From Halioglobus sp. (GTDB taxonomy: Bacteria > Pseudomonadota > Gammaproteobacteria > Pseudomonadales > Halieaceae): DNA of 41,327 nucleotides. Made by a program: the position numbers and the translations under genes. Positions 8,909 to 18,422 of the stretch are shown in pieces. Position 1 is the stretch's first letter; each line of letters opens with the position of its first letter. The stretch is from assembly GCA_020443425.1 (NCBI GenBank), contig JAGRIE010000034.1, positions 1,729-43,055 of the forward strand, given 5' to 3'. The notes beneath the pieces were generated by a model. The model did not search any database. It had not been told where the DNA came from and worked only from the letters and a program-made list of their open reading frames with translations.

Positions 8909-9011
8909 GGACTTTCTCCCGTCAGCCGCTTGGCTATTTTGCCGGGAGGTCGGCTTGCATGCGCCCCTCCGATCAAGCATTCTCGCTTCACAAAATCAGG
9001 ATACCCGCTGT

Positions 9012-9665
9012 TTGGAACCATCAACCTTCAATCTGGCACCGCGTCTACAGGGGCGCAGGCGCATTGCCGATGAGCCCTGCTGGCGGCCTGTGCGGCATTT
9101 CACCAGTACGGTGCTGACACCGCAGCTGCGCACATGGCTGACCGATGACGGCTCATTGACTGCGCGCCTGATGTCCTCCGGCCAGGGCGAATTCAGCGTG
9201 CGGCGGCTGTACCAGGGCTGGGAAGTGCCGCTTGCCTCCGAGAGAGCCCTGCTGGAGCTGACTGAGCGCCAACTGGCACTGGTGCGGGAGGTCGCATTGC
9301 AACTGGGTGGCGAAACCGTGGTTTTCGCGCGCAGCGTGTTCCCGATTGCAAGCCTGAGCGGCAGCCTGGGGCATTTGCGACGGCTGCAGAACAGATCGCT
9401 GGGCGCCATCCTGTTCCGGCATCCCCGTATGCGTCGACATCCGTTTGAGCTGGCGTTAATGCCCGGCGACTGCCCCTATCTGCCCGACGAGCTGAAGCAG
9501 GCGCAACCGGCCTGGGGACGGCGCTCACGCTTCGAGATCGCAGGCAAACGCCTGATGGTCAGCGAGGTATTTTTATCCGGTTTCACGCCGTGGGTGGAGC
9601 CCCTGCCCACACACCGGACACAGCGCGGCAAAGTCAGCGCTGCATTTCGGTCGACAACGCAGTAA
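9012..9665 (+). CDS. ubiC: Chorismate pyruvate-lyase UbiC
   Basis: UbiC converts chorismate to 4-hydroxybenzoate and pyruvate, the first committed step of ubiquinone synthesis. Family patterns are LRTWLTDDGSLTARL, VFARSVFPIASLSG, LGAILFRHP and the C-terminal GRRSRFEIAGKRLMVSEVFLSGFTPW, which carries the conserved Arg and Glu of the active site. The start is unclear because no ATG precedes the conserved region. A TTG at 9012 about ten bases after AGGA gives about 217 residues, slightly long for the family (about 165-190). A GTG nearer the conserved part or an earlier TTG at 8901 are alternatives. ubiA follows 33 bp later, as in many Gammaproteobacteria. Confidence 0.88.
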   Translation: MEPSTFNLAPRLQGRRRIADEPCWRPVRHFTSTVLTPQLRTWLTDDGSLTARLMSSGQGEFSVRRLYQGWEVPLASERALLELTERQLALVREVALQLGGETVVFARSVFPIASLSGSLGHLRRLQNRSLGAILFRHPRMRRHPFELALMPGDCPYLPDELKQAQPAWGRRSRFEIAGKRLMVSEVFLSGFTPWVEPLPTHRTQRGKVSAAFRSTTQ

Positions 9666-9698
9666 GCTGGCTTCTTCATACAGCTACACAAGACTTTG

Positions 9699-10568
9699 AT
9701 GACCACATCCACAAAAACCGGCGCGCTGCTCCAGCTGATCCGCTTCGACAAGCCCATCGGCACCCTGCTGCTGCTGTGGCCGACACTGTGCGCGCTGTGG
9801 CTGGCAGCAGGGGGGATACCCGATGCCAGCCTGCTGGTAATTTTTGTACTCGGCACCTTCCTGACACGCTCCGCCGGCTGTATTGTCAATGATTTCGCCG
9901 ACCGCAACCTCGACGGCGGTGTCTCGCGGACCAATGCACGACCGCTGGTGACAGGCGCAGTCTCTGTACCGGAGGCACTGCTGCTGTTTGGTGTGCTGAT
10001 GTCGCTGGCCTTCGCACTGGTGCTGTTCACCAATACCTTCACGGTGCTGCTGTCGGTTGTGGCTGTGGCGCTGGCATCCACCTACCCTTTTATGAAGCGC
10101 TACACCCACCTGCCACAGGTGGTGCTGGGCGCGGCATTTTCCTGGGGTATCCCGATGGCCTTTGCCGCCCAGCGCGGCGCCCTGCCTCACGCGCTGTGGC
10201 TGTTGTACCTGGGGAACCTGCTGTGGACAGTCGCCTACGATACCACCTATGCCATGGTCGACCGGGAGGACGACCTGAAAGTCGGGATCAAGTCCAGCGC
10301 CGTCCTGTTTGGTCGCTACGATCGCCTGATCATCGGAATCCTGCAGCTGGCGTGCCTGCTATCGTTCTATCTGGTGGGCAGGGCCTTCGGTCTGGGCATC
10401 TGTTTTAACAGCGCCCTGGTGGTTGCCGCCGCCCTGTTTGCCTATCAACACACGCTGCTGCGGCAACGCCGCACCGACGCCTACTTCAAGGCGTTTTTAC
10501 ACAACAACTGGGTCGGTATGGTCCTGTTCCTCGGCGTCGCGACGGACTACCTGATGGGGAATGCCTGA
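9699..10568 (+). CDS. ubiA: 4-hydroxybenzoate polyprenyltransferase UbiA
   Basis: This inner-membrane enzyme attaches the polyprenyl chain to 4-hydroxybenzoate, the step after UbiC. The product is 289 residues with about eight hydrophobic segments. The two Asp-rich prenyl-diphosphate/Mg-binding motifs are present: NDFADRNLD near residue 66 and [12 protein letters not shown] near residue 180. The early motif [17 protein letters not shown] is also typical. The ATG at 9699 is preferred over the adjacent TTG at 9696. The last eight bases overlap the start of the next gene, which suggests translational coupling. Confidence 0.96.
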   Translation: MTTSTKTGALLQLIRFDKPIGTLLLLWPTLCALWLAAGGIPDASLLVIFVLGTFLTRSAGCIVNDFADRNLDGGVSRTNARPLVTGAVSVPEALLLFGVLMSLAFALVLFTNTFTVLLSVVAVALASTYPFMKRYTHLPQVVLGAAFSWGIPMAFAAQRGALPHALWLLYLGNLLWTVAYDTTYAMVDREDDLKVGIKSSAVLFGRYDRLIIGILQLACLLSFYLVGRAFGLGICFNSALVVAAALFAYQHTLLRQRRTDAYFKAFLHNNWVGMVLFLGVATDYLMGNA

Positions 10569-11733
10569 GGCACCGATGGCGACTGCGACCCGACCTGCGG
10601 CACTGACCGCTGAATTCCTCACCAGCCTGGCGCAGATCGCGCCGACGGCATGGGACGGTGTCGCGGGCACTGACTACCCGTTTCTGCGGCACCACTTCCT
10701 GTACGGACTGGAGAAAACGGACTGCACGACAGCCGACACTGGCTGGCAACCCTGCCATCTGATTCTGCGACAGGGCGATGATCTGGCCGCGGTGATGCCC
10801 CTGTACCTGAAATCGCATTCCTACGGTGAATATGTGTTCGACTGGTCCTGGGCCGATGCCTGGCGACAAAGCGGTCTCACTTACTATCCGAAACTGCTCA
10901 CGGCAATCCCCTTCACGCCGGCCACCGGTCCACGCCTGTGCGTGGCGGCGGGCCGGGACGAGGCGCAGTGCCTGGATGCCGCTATTGGCGCAGTGCAGCA
11001 ACTGGCAGCCAGCAAAAACCTGTCATCCTGGCACCTGCTGTTTCCGACAGAGGCTGTCAGCCAGCAGTTGCTGGATGCCGGCCTGCACCGCCGCGCCGCC
11101 ACCCAGTTTCACTGGTTCAACGAAGGCTATCGCAGCTTTGATGACTTCCTGGCCACCTTCAGCAGTCGCAAACGCAAGTCGCTGAACCGCGAGCGCAGGC
11201 GGGTGGCGGAACAGGGCATCACATTGAGGACGCTGACCGGGTCGGAAATCTCGAAACAGGACTGGGAGCAGTTCTACCATTTTTACCAGCTGACCTACGC
11301 CAAACGCAGCGGCCATGGCGGCTACCTGAGCCGCGCGTTTTTCATCGATACCGCCGCCGGCATGGGTGAACAGGTGGTGATGGTGCTGGCGTACCGCGAC
11401 GAGCGCGCCATCGCCGGCGCCCTGTATTTTCGCAGCAGCGACACATTGTTCGGGCGCTATTGGGGCTGCGAACAGGAGTACGACTGCCTGCACTTTGAAG
11501 CCTGCTACTACCAGGGCATCGCGTACTGCATCGCCAACAACCTGCAGCGGTTCGACCCGGGCGCGCAGGGCGAGCACAAAATCCAGCGCGGTTTCCGCCC
11601 CATCACCACGTGGTCAAATCACTGGATTGCCGACCCCCAGCTGTCGGCGGCAGTCGGCGATTTCACCCGTCGCGAGGCACAGCACAACGAGCAGTACCGG
11701 CAGGCAGCGTCTGGCCTGCTGCCTTTCAAATAG
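10561..11733 (+). CDS. FemAB-like (PF04339-type) peptidoglycan/GNAT-fold acyltransferase homologue
   Basis: The product is 390 residues and resembles the PF04339 family, once DUF482, annotated as peptidogalycan biosynthesis/recognition or GNAT-like proteins. Typical segments are [14 protein letters not shown] near residue 38, [37 protein letters not shown], and [23 protein letters not shown] in the acyltransferase-like C-terminal half, ending with [14 protein letters not shown]. The reaction has not been established for the family; the fold suggests acyl or aminoacyl transfer. The ATG at 10561 overlaps the stop of ubiA. A second in-frame ATG at 10576 is possible. It converges on yaaA with only 15 bp between the stops. 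Confidence 0.85.
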   Translation: MPEAPMATATRPAALTAEFLTSLAQIAPTAWDGVAGTDYPFLRHHFLYGLEKTDCTTADTGWQPCHLILRQGDDLAAVMPLYLKSHSYGEYVFDWSWADAWRQSGLTYYPKLLTAIPFTPATGPRLCVAAGRDEAQCLDAAIGAVQQLAASKNLSSWHLLFPTEAVSQQLLDAGLHRRAATQFHWFNEGYRSFDDFLATFSSRKRKSLNRERRRVAEQGITLRTLTGSEISKQDWEQFYHFYQLTYAKRSGHGGYLSRAFFIDTAAGMGEQVVMVLAYRDERAIAGALYFRSSDTLFGRYWGCEQEYDCLHFEACYYQGIAYCIANNLQRFDPGAQGEHKIQRGFRPITTWSNHWIADPQLSAAVGDFTRREAQHNEQYRQAASGLLPFK

Positions 11734-11748
11734 CGGGGGAGGTGCCGC

Positions 11749-12534
11749 TCAGGCCTTCTCCGGCGGGGTATCACGGGTAAAAACAAACTCCCGCGCACTG
11801 GATTCAGACTTGTTATAGCGATAGCCGCCGGTCCTGAATTTTTTCAGCGCGTCCGGCTCCTGCACCTCGTGTTCGATGATATAGCGCGCCATCTGGCCGC
11901 GCGCCTTCTTGGCATAGAAGCTGATGACCTTGTAGCGGTCGCCCTTTAAATCCTTGAAAACCGGCGTAATCACATCTGCATCCAGTTGCCGGGGCTGTAC
12001 GGCACGGAAATACTCCTGTGAGGCGAGGTTCACCAGCACCCTGGTGCCGGACTTGCGGATGGCGGTATTGAGCGCGTCGGTTATTTCACCGCTCCAGAAT
12101 TCATACAGGTTCTTGCCACCGCGATTGGCGAAGGGCAGCCCCATCTCGAGCCGATAGGGCTGCATCAGGTCAAGCGGGCGCAGCAGACCGTACAACCCCG
12201 ACAGAATACGCAAATGCTGTTGCGCAAAACCCAGTTGCGCCTCGTTCAGAGTCGCTGCGTCCAGACCCACATAGACATCGCCCTTGAAGGCCAGCAGGGA
12301 CTGCTTCGCATTGCCCTTGGTGAAAGGCCGGCTCCAGTTCATGAACCGCTGGTGGTTCAGCTCCGCAATCGTCTCGCTCACACCCATCAGTGCGCGTATA
12401 TCGTCAGGAGCCAGCTCGCGTGCGTCCTCCACCAGTTCAGCGGCGCGCGGCAGGAACTGCGGCTGCGTTGCCCTGCGGGTGCTCGAGGGTGTTTCAAAAT
12501 CCAGTGTTTTGGCGGGTGAAATAACCGTCAACAT
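11749..12534 (-). CDS. yaaA: Peroxide stress protein YaaA (DUF328/UPF0246)
   Basis: The product is 261 residues, close to the 258 of the E. coli protein. It begins with the hallmark MLTVISPAKTLDFETP and carries MGVSETIAELNHQRF, LSGLYGLLRPLDLMQPYRLEMG and VISFYAKKARGQMARYII. YaaA is a DNA-binding protein that lowers free intracellular iron and protects DNA during peroxide stress; in E. coli it belongs to the OxyR regulon. An OxyR gene lies in the same window, but I see no clear OxyR site upstream. The ATG is preceded by GGATGA as a weak ribosome binding site. Confidence 0.95.
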   Translation of the reverse strand: MLTVISPAKTLDFETPSSTRRATQPQFLPRAAELVEDARELAPDDIRALMGVSETIAELNHQRFMNWSRPFTKGNAKQSLLAFKGDVYVGLDAATLNEAQLGFAQQHLRILSGLYGLLRPLDLMQPYRLEMGLPFANRGGKNLYEFWSGEITDALNTAIRKSGTRVLVNLASQEYFRAVQPRQLDADVITPVFKDLKGDRYKVISFYAKKARGQMARYIIEHEVQEPDALKKFRTGGYRYNKSESSAREFVFTRDTPPEKA

Positions 12535-12592
12535 TATGATTCATCCAGGTTTTGGCGTTGTGGTGAATATCTTTTCACGTCGGGGAGTGCGC

Positions 12593-12598
12593 TATGAT
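12593..12598 (+). promoter_or_regulatory. Candidate -10 element upstream of dctQ
   Basis: TATGAT at 12593-12598 lies 37 bp before the dctQ start codon in the gap to the divergent yaaA gene. No good -35 hexamer is found 16-18 bases upstream, so the assignment is tentative. Confidence 0.3.
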
Positions 12599-12634
12599 AC
12601 CCTTCGCCAGAATAATCAAAAAGACTTATCCGCC

Positions 12635-13150
12635 ATGCCTGTTCTGCACGCCTGTGTGCATTATATTGACGTATTCACTGATCGCTGCGGACGCCTGTTG
12701 GCCTGGCTGCTGCTGTTTATGGCGATTTTGACTACCTGTGTCGTGGTGCTGCGCTATGGTTTCGGCGTCGGCTCGATCGCGACCCAGGAAGCAGTGACCT
12801 ACATGCATGGCAGCGTGTTCCTGCTGGGCGCCGCTTACGCACTGAAAACAGGTGCCCATGTCCGCGTCGATATCTTCTACCGCAACTTCGGGGCGCGCAC
12901 CCGCGCCTGGGTTGACAGTCTTGGCGGTATTATTTTCCTGCTGCCGATGTGCGCCTTCGTCCTGGCCAGCAGTTGGGGCTATGCCAGTGAGTCCTGGGGA
13001 ATGCGGGAAAGCTCGGCCGAACCCGGCGGCATACCCGCCGTATTCCTGCTGAAAACCCTGATCCCGTTGATGGCGATGAACCTGGCGCTGCAGGCGGTTG
13101 CCGAAATCCTTCGCAGTGCACTGGTGCTGGCAGAGGATAACGACGCGTAG
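12635..13150 (+). CDS. dctQ: TRAP transporter small membrane subunit (DctQ family)
   Basis: The product is 171 residues with four hydrophobic segments, the normal size and topology of the small TRAP subunit. The pattern LRYGFGVGSIATQEAVTYMHGSVFLLGAAYALKTGAHVRVDIFY is typical of DctQ proteins, including the conserved HVRVDI after the second helix. In TRAP transporters the small and large subunits form the ion-gradient-driven permease that accepts substrate from a periplasmic binding protein. The ATG at 12635 gives the canonical N terminus; the longer open frame overlaps yaaA on the other strand. Its TAG stop shares a base with the GTG start of the large subunit gene. Confidence 0.94.
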   Translation: MPVLHACVHYIDVFTDRCGRLLAWLLLFMAILTTCVVVLRYGFGVGSIATQEAVTYMHGSVFLLGAAYALKTGAHVRVDIFYRNFGARTRAWVDSLGGIIFLLPMCAFVLASSWGYASESWGMRESSAEPGGIPAVFLLKTLIPLMAMNLALQAVAEILRSALVLAEDNDA

Positions 13151-14508
13151 TGGAATACCTGTCTCTCTACCTCTTCCTCGCCGTCTGCCTGCTGTTGATG
13201 CTCGGCTACCCGGTGGCGTTCACGCTGGCCGGCACCGCGCTGGCGTTTGCTGCCGGCGGCGTGCTCACAGGCGTGTTTGATGCCGGCTTCCTGTCCGCAC
13301 TGCCCGGCCGCATTTTTGGCACCATCAACAACACCACACTGATAGCGGTGCCCCTGTTCATCCTGATGGGGAATATCCTGGAGAAATCGCGCGTCGCAGA
13401 AGAACTGCTGGACAGCATGGCGCGCCTGTGTGGCGGCCTGCGCGGCGGCCTCGGGATTTCCGTCGTCGTGGTGGGCATGTTCCTGGCCGCGAGTACCGGC
13501 ATCGTCGGGGCAACCGTGGTGACAATGGGGCTGCTGTCCCTGCCCAGTATGCTGCGCAGCGGCTACAGCCCCTCGCTGGCGACAGGCACCATCTGCGCCA
13601 CCGGCACGCTGGGCCAGATTGTACCCCCGTCGATCGTGCTGGTGATGCTGGGCGACATCCTCTCCAACGCGTACCAGCGCGCACAGCTCAATATGCATGT
13701 GCTCAACCCGAAAACCGTCTCCGTGGGGGACCTGTTTATCGGCGCACTGATACCGGGCATGGTGCTGATCGGCCTGTATATCCTCTACCTGCTGGCACAG
13801 GCCCACCTGAAACCGGAATCCGCGCCACCCAGCAAACTGGAGCCGATTTCCCTCAGCCAGGTCCTGCAGGGACTGCTGCCGCCACTGGCCTTGATCGGTA
13901 TCGTGCTCGGCTCCATCATGATGGGCGCCGCCACCCCCACCGAGGCTGCGGGAATTGGCGCGATCGGCGCGTTACTGCTGGCCTCGGTCAAGGGCCAGAT
14001 GACACTCGAGCGCCTTCGGGAAACCCTGCGTCACACCCTGGAAGTGACCTGCATGGTGTTTATGATTCTCATCGGCGCCGCCATATTTTCACTGGTGTTT
14101 CGCGGCTTCGGCGGGGAAGAGCTGATCCACGAATTCTTCAACGGTCTGCCCGGCGGTGTGATGGCGGCAACCCTGGTGGTAATGCTGTTGATCTTTTTAC
14201 TGGGTTTCATCCTGGATTTCATCGAGATCACGTTTGTCGTCGTACCTATCGTAGGGCCTATTCTGCTGTCCATGGGAGTGGACCCCATCTGGCTCGGTAT
14301 TATGATTGCACTCAACCTGCAGACCTCTTTCCTGACACCGCCATTCGGATTTGCGCTCTTCTACCTGCGCGGCGTGGCGCCCTCATCCGTATCAACCGGC
14401 GCTATCTACCGGGGTGTAGTTCCCTTTATACTGCTACAGCTGACGCTGCTGGTGGCCCTGTGGATCTGGCCGCAAATGGCGACATGGTTGCCCGCTGCCC
14501 TGAAATAG
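13150..14508 (+). CDS. dctM: TRAP transporter large membrane subunit (DctM family)
   Basis: The product is 452 residues and very hydrophobic, with about 12 helices. It is the ion-coupled permease core. DctM patterns include LLMLGYPVAFTLAG near the N terminus, LIAVPLFILMGNILEKS, ASTGIVGATVVTMGLLSLPSML, ATGTLGQIVPPSIVLVMLGD, AATPTEAAGIGA and LNLQTSFLTPPFGFALFYLRG. The GTG start overlaps the dctQ stop by one base (TAGTG), so the two are translated together. The binding-protein gene of this class is found 457 bp downstream on the opposite strand. Confidence 0.95.
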   Translation: MEYLSLYLFLAVCLLLMLGYPVAFTLAGTALAFAAGGVLTGVFDAGFLSALPGRIFGTINNTTLIAVPLFILMGNILEKSRVAEELLDSMARLCGGLRGGLGISVVVVGMFLAASTGIVGATVVTMGLLSLPSMLRSGYSPSLATGTICATGTLGQIVPPSIVLVMLGDILSNAYQRAQLNMHVLNPKTVSVGDLFIGALIPGMVLIGLYILYLLAQAHLKPESAPPSKLEPISLSQVLQGLLPPLALIGIVLGSIMMGAATPTEAAGIGAIGALLLASVKGQMTLERLRETLRHTLEVTCMVFMILIGAAIFSLVFRGFGGEELIHEFFNGLPGGVMAATLVVMLLIFLLGFILDFIEITFVVVPIVGPILLSMGVDPIWLGIMIALNLQTSFLTPPFGFALFYLRGVAPSSVSTGAIYRGVVPFILLQLTLLVALWIWPQMATWLPAALK

Positions 14509-14575
14509 ACGCCGCGGCCGGCCACCGTACTTATTTTCTCTCAACGATTTACATTGATGACGACAGGCACCTGAC

Positions 14576-14968
14576 ATGAGCGATATCGATACCGCGCCCG
14601 TACCCCATGGAGAACTGGCCCTGCAAACTGTGGCGATGCCCAAGGACACCAATGCCAATGGGGATATCTTCGGCGGTTGGCTGTTATCCCAAATGGATAT
14701 AGCCGGCATGATCACAGCCATTGAGGTCGCCAATGGCCGGGTGGCCACCGTGGCCATCGACGGTATGGCGTTCCTGACCCCGGTGCATGTCGGCGCGGTC
14801 GTGTCGTGTTACTGCGATGTGCTCGAGGTGGGCCGCAGTTCGATCAGGATCATTGTGGAAGTGTGGATCAACTCCCTGCACGACCGCGAACCCATCAAGG
14901 TGACAGAGGGTGAGTTTGTATTTGTCGCCATAGATGAAAAGGGTCGCACCCGCGCCATCCAGAGCTAG
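14576..14968 (+). CDS. Acyl-CoA thioesterase of the YciA/hot-dog family
   Basis: This 130-residue single hot-dog domain protein hydrolyses acyl-CoA thioesters. The pattern MPKDTNANGDIFGGWLLSQMDIAG contains the catalytic Asp region of YciA-type enzymes, and VAIDGMAFLTPVHVGAVVSCYCDVLEVGRSS is the typical second half. It lies 67 bp after dctM on the same strand. Its stop codon overlaps the stop of the convergent dctP gene in the tetranucleotide CTAG. The physiological substrate cannot be read from the sequence. Confidence 0.92.
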   Translation: MSDIDTAPVPHGELALQTVAMPKDTNANGDIFGGWLLSQMDIAGMITAIEVANGRVATVAIDGMAFLTPVHVGAVVSCYCDVLEVGRSSIRIIVEVWINSLHDREPIKVTEGEFVFVAIDEKGRTRAIQS

Positions 14969-16125
14969 AGTTCCTCGTCACCCATCGCCTTGTCACGGGC
15001 ATTGATATAGGCCTGCTCCGATATGTGGTGGTAGTTGCGCACACCGCGGTAGAACTTCCGGTAGGACTCATACACTTTCGCGGCCATCGGATCCGACTCC
15101 ACCAGCCGCTTCATGGCCTGTTGTGTGCCCTTCCAAAGCGCGCGCATGACGTCGTCGGGCAGGCGTCGCAACTGCACACCGTGTTCATCCACAAGGCTCT
15201 GTAGCGCAGCGTTGTTACGCGCCGTGTATTCATCAAGCATGTCCTGGTTTGCCGCCCGCGAAGCGGTCACAACGATGGCCTGCAGGTCCTCCGGCAGTGC
15301 CTCCAGCGAATCCTTGTTGACCACAAACTCGAGAATCGAACCCGGCTCATGCCAGCCCGGGTAGTAGTAGTATCTGGCAACCTCCTGGAAGCCGAAAGCC
15401 TGGTCATTGTATGGCCCAACCCACTCCAGCGCGTCGATCACACCGGTCTGGATGGAGGTGTAGAGCTCGCCGCCCGGGATTGTCACGGCCGTGCCACCGG
15501 CTGCGGAAAACACTTCCCCGGCCAGCCCGGGAATGCGCATCTTCAGTCCCTTCAGGTCCTCGATGGAATTGATTTCCCTGTTAAACCAACCGGCCATCTG
15601 CACGCCGGTACTGCCGCCGGCCATCGGCACCAGATTGTAGGGTGCATAAGCCTCCTGCCACAACTCGAGGCCACCGCCGTAGTGCAGCCAGCCATTCATC
15701 TCCTGCGCATTCAGGCCAAACGGGATAGAAGTGAAAAATACAGAGGAGGGCACTTTGCCTTTCCAGTAGTAAGCAGCGCCGTGGCCGGCATCCACCACGC
15801 CCTGCGATACGGCGTCAAAGACCTCCATCGCCGGCACCAGCTCGCCGGCGCCGTAGACGTGCACGGTCAGGCGGCCGTCGCTCATTACCTCCACCAGGTC
15901 AGCGAAATTCTCCGCTGCCATACCCAGCCCGGGAAAGTTTTTCGGCCAGGTCGTGATCATCTTCCATTGAAAATGTTCGCGGGCGGAAGCGGCCCCGATT
16001 GCGCCATCGCCCCGTTTTACCGCCGCGCGATCTGCCGCCCAAAAGCCCAGCGTCGCCACCAGCGCCGCCACCAGCAGCAGGATTATCAGCGGCGTGTAGC
16101 GCCGTTCCAGAGAAGTGTTGCCCAT
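14965..16125 (-). CDS. dctP: TRAP transporter substrate-binding protein, TakP-like (2-oxo acid type)
   Basis: The product is 386 residues. Residues 11-30 are a hydrophobic signal or anchor segment (TPLIILLLVAALVATLGFWA), with no lipobox cysteine. The mature part resembles TakP of Rhodobacter, a binding protein for 2-oxo acids such as pyruvate, in several stretches: WKMITTWPKNFPG, VYGAGELVPAMEVFDAVSQG, GVQMAGWFNREINSIEDLKG, MRIPGLAGEVF, EWVGPYNDQAFGFQEVARYYYYPGWHEPG and LEFVVNKDSLEALP. The arginine of MRIPG and the tryptophan of EWVGP sit in the substrate-binding motif of this class. A 2-oxo acid or related carboxylate ligand is inferred from this. It follows uvrD by 27 bp on the same strand and would pair with the nearby DctQM subunits. 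Confidence 0.92.
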   Translation of the reverse strand: MGNTSLERRYTPLIILLLVAALVATLGFWAADRAAVKRGDGAIGAASAREHFQWKMITTWPKNFPGLGMAAENFADLVEVMSDGRLTVHVYGAGELVPAMEVFDAVSQGVVDAGHGAAYYWKGKVPSSVFFTSIPFGLNAQEMNGWLHYGGGLELWQEAYAPYNLVPMAGGSTGVQMAGWFNREINSIEDLKGLKMRIPGLAGEVFSAAGGTAVTIPGGELYTSIQTGVIDALEWVGPYNDQAFGFQEVARYYYYPGWHEPGSILEFVVNKDSLEALPEDLQAIVVTASRAANQDMLDEYTARNNAALQSLVDEHGVQLRRLPDDVMRALWKGTQQAMKRLVESDPMAAKVYESYRKFYRGVRNYHHISEQAYINARDKAMGDEEL

Positions 16126-16152
16126 ACTCGATTCGTCCTGGCAAAGGTACAG

Positions 16153-18303
16153 CTACATCAACTGTAAATTGGCGTACTGCAGCACCAGCCACTTGCTGCC
16201 CTCGGTATCAAAATTGACCTCGACGCGGGCACTGGCGCCGCGGCCTTCAAAGTTTAACACGACGCCCTCACCGAACACCTGGTGGTAGACGCGCTGCCCC
16301 AGCGACAGCTCTGTGTCCGGCACCTGGGCCTGGGTGAGACTGCTCACAGGTTGGCTGATACTGCCGTGCAGGCGCACTTCCTGCAGCAGCTCTGCGGGAA
16401 TCTCGCGGACAAAACGCGACGGCGTATTGTAGGATTCGCTCCCGTGCAGGCGCCGGCATTCCGCATAGGTGATGACCAGTTTCTCCATCGCCCGGGTAAT
16501 CCCGACATAACACAGCCGACGCTCCTCCTCGAGCCGGCCGGGTTCCTCCATCGACATGCGGTGCGGAAACAGGTTCTCCTCCATACCTGCCAGGAACACC
16601 AGCGGAAATTCCAGCCCTTTGGCGGAGTGCAGCGTCATCAGCTGCACACTGTCCTCATGCGCATCGGCCTGGGCATCGCCCGCATCCAGGGCAGCCCGGT
16701 CGAGAAACTGCTGCGCCGCTGAGAGTTCACCGTCCTCCGGACTGAACTGCTTGGCCGCACTTACCAGCTCCTCCAGGTTCTCTACCCGCGCCTGTCCTTT
16801 TTCACCCTTCTCATTCTTGTGGTAGCTCAGTAAACCGGAATCCCGAATGGCCAGGTCGACCAGCACATCCAGCGCAAGTGCATCAATATCGCTGTCCAGT
16901 TCATTGATCAGTTCCACGAAACCCCGCAGCGCGGTGAGTGCACGTGCGGGCAATAGTTTTTCCTCCAGCACGGCGGCGATCGCTGCCCACAGTGTAAGCC
17001 CCCGGCTACGGGCGCAGTCGCGCACGGTATCGAGGGTTTTGCTGCCGATGCCGCGCGGTGGGATATTGATGACGCGCTCGACGGCGGCATCGTCTGCACG
17101 GTTCAGCAACAGGCGCAGGTAGGCGAGCGCATTGCGGATTTCCAGCCGCTCATAGAACCGCTGCCCACCGTAGATGCGATAGGGGATACCGCTGCGAATC
17201 AGCGCTTCCTCCAACACCCTCGACTGCGCGTTGGAGCGGTACAGGATAGCGACGGAAGAGCGCGCATTGCCATCGAGCAACCACTGCTCAGCCTGCTCCA
17301 CAATGTAACGGGCTTCATCGTGCTCGTTGTAGCCCGCGTACAGGCTGATTGGCTCGCCGGATTCTCCCGCCGTCCACAACTCCTTGCCGAGACGCCCGAA
17401 GTTGTGCGCGATGATACCGTTGGCAGCCTGCAATATTGTCTGTGTCGAGCGGTAGTTCTGCTCCAGGCGGATGGTTTTGGTGGCCGCGAAGTCCTCGCTG
17501 AAACGCTGGATGTTCTCGATCTTGGCGCCGCGCCAACCGTAGATGGACTGATCGTCATCCCCTACCGCCACCACCGGGATTTTGCCGCCGGAGAGCACCC
17601 GCAACCAGGCGTACTGCACTGTATTGGTATCCTGGAACTCGTCGACCAGAATCTGGCGGAAGCGACCCTGGTAGTGCTGTAATACCTGTGGGCACTTCAA
17701 CCAGAGTTCGTGAGCGCGCAGTAGCAGCTCGGCGAAGTCCACCATACCCGCACGCTCACAGGCTATCTCATAGGCGCGATACACCTGCTGCATCGTCTGT
17801 GCGAAAAGATCGCCGGGGGGGGCATCGACATGGGCGCTGCGCAAACCTTCATCCTTTTGCGCATTGATGTACCACATGGCCTGTTTCGGCGGCCAGCGCG
17901 ACTCGTCCAGCTCCAGTTCCCGGCACACCCGCTTGACGAGGCGCAACTGGTCGTCGCTGTCCAGGATCTGGAAATTTTGCGGCAGTCCCGCCTCCTGCCA
18001 GTGCGCCTTCAGCAACCGGTGCGCCAGCCCGTGAAAGGTGCCCACCCACATGCCGTGCGAGGGAATGTGCAACATCTCCTCTATCCGGCTGCGCATTTCC
18101 CTGGCCGCCTTGTTGGTGAAGGTGACGGCCAGTATCGACCACGGCGAAAAATCCTCGGCTTTGATCAGCCAGGCAATGCGGTGCACCAGCACCCGCGTCT
18201 TGCCGCTGCCAGCGCCGGCGAGCACGAGCATGTTCTGGTTTTCCGCGGCCACGGCATCGCGCTGCGCTTCGTTCAGGGGAGAGAGAATATCTGATACATC
18301 CAT
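16153..18303 (-). CDS. uvrD: DNA helicase II UvrD
   Basis: The product is 716 residues (E. coli UvrD is 720). It is a superfamily 1 3'-5' helicase for nucleotide excision and mismatch repair. Motifs are complete: Q-motif region LSPLNEAQRDAV, Walker A AGAGSGKT at 29-36, TFTNKAAREM, VDEFQDTN, VGDDDQSIYGWRGA, LEQNYRST, LMTLHSAKGLEFPLVFLAGMEE and the C-terminal YVGITRAMEKL. The C-terminal Tudor-like domain LGQRVYHQVFGEGVVLNFEGR is present. No LexA-type box (CTGT-N8-ACAG) is visible in the 157-bp gap to the divergent SPOR gene, unlike E. coli uvrD. Confidence 0.97.
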   Translation of the reverse strand: MDVSDILSPLNEAQRDAVAAENQNMLVLAGAGSGKTRVLVHRIAWLIKAEDFSPWSILAVTFTNKAAREMRSRIEEMLHIPSHGMWVGTFHGLAHRLLKAHWQEAGLPQNFQILDSDDQLRLVKRVCRELELDESRWPPKQAMWYINAQKDEGLRSAHVDAPPGDLFAQTMQQVYRAYEIACERAGMVDFAELLLRAHELWLKCPQVLQHYQGRFRQILVDEFQDTNTVQYAWLRVLSGGKIPVVAVGDDDQSIYGWRGAKIENIQRFSEDFAATKTIRLEQNYRSTQTILQAANGIIAHNFGRLGKELWTAGESGEPISLYAGYNEHDEARYIVEQAEQWLLDGNARSSVAILYRSNAQSRVLEEALIRSGIPYRIYGGQRFYERLEIRNALAYLRLLLNRADDAAVERVINIPPRGIGSKTLDTVRDCARSRGLTLWAAIAAVLEEKLLPARALTALRGFVELINELDSDIDALALDVLVDLAIRDSGLLSYHKNEKGEKGQARVENLEELVSAAKQFSPEDGELSAAQQFLDRAALDAGDAQADAHEDSVQLMTLHSAKGLEFPLVFLAGMEENLFPHRMSMEEPGRLEEERRLCYVGITRAMEKLVITYAECRRLHGSESYNTPSRFVREIPAELLQEVRLHGSISQPVSSLTQAQVPDTELSLGQRVYHQVFGEGVVLNFEGRGASARVEVNFDTEGSKWLVLQYANLQLM

Positions 18304-18413
18304 CTCACCATTCTAACGAGTGCCTGTCCGGAAACGTACCTTTTTTACGTCTTCAAAACCGCGCTGCGAGGGCGGGACTCCTGCATGACAGCGAGGAAAT
18401 CCGCACAAGTGTC

Positions 18414-18422
18414 TGCTATGAT
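18414..18422 (+). promoter_or_regulatory. Extended -10 promoter candidate for the SPOR-domain gene
   Basis: TGCTATGAT at 18414-18422 matches an extended -10 element (TG-N-TATAAT with one mismatch). It would start transcription about 30 bp before the ATG at 18461. No good -35 hexamer is seen at the expected distance, which extended -10 promoters tolerate. Confidence 0.4.
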
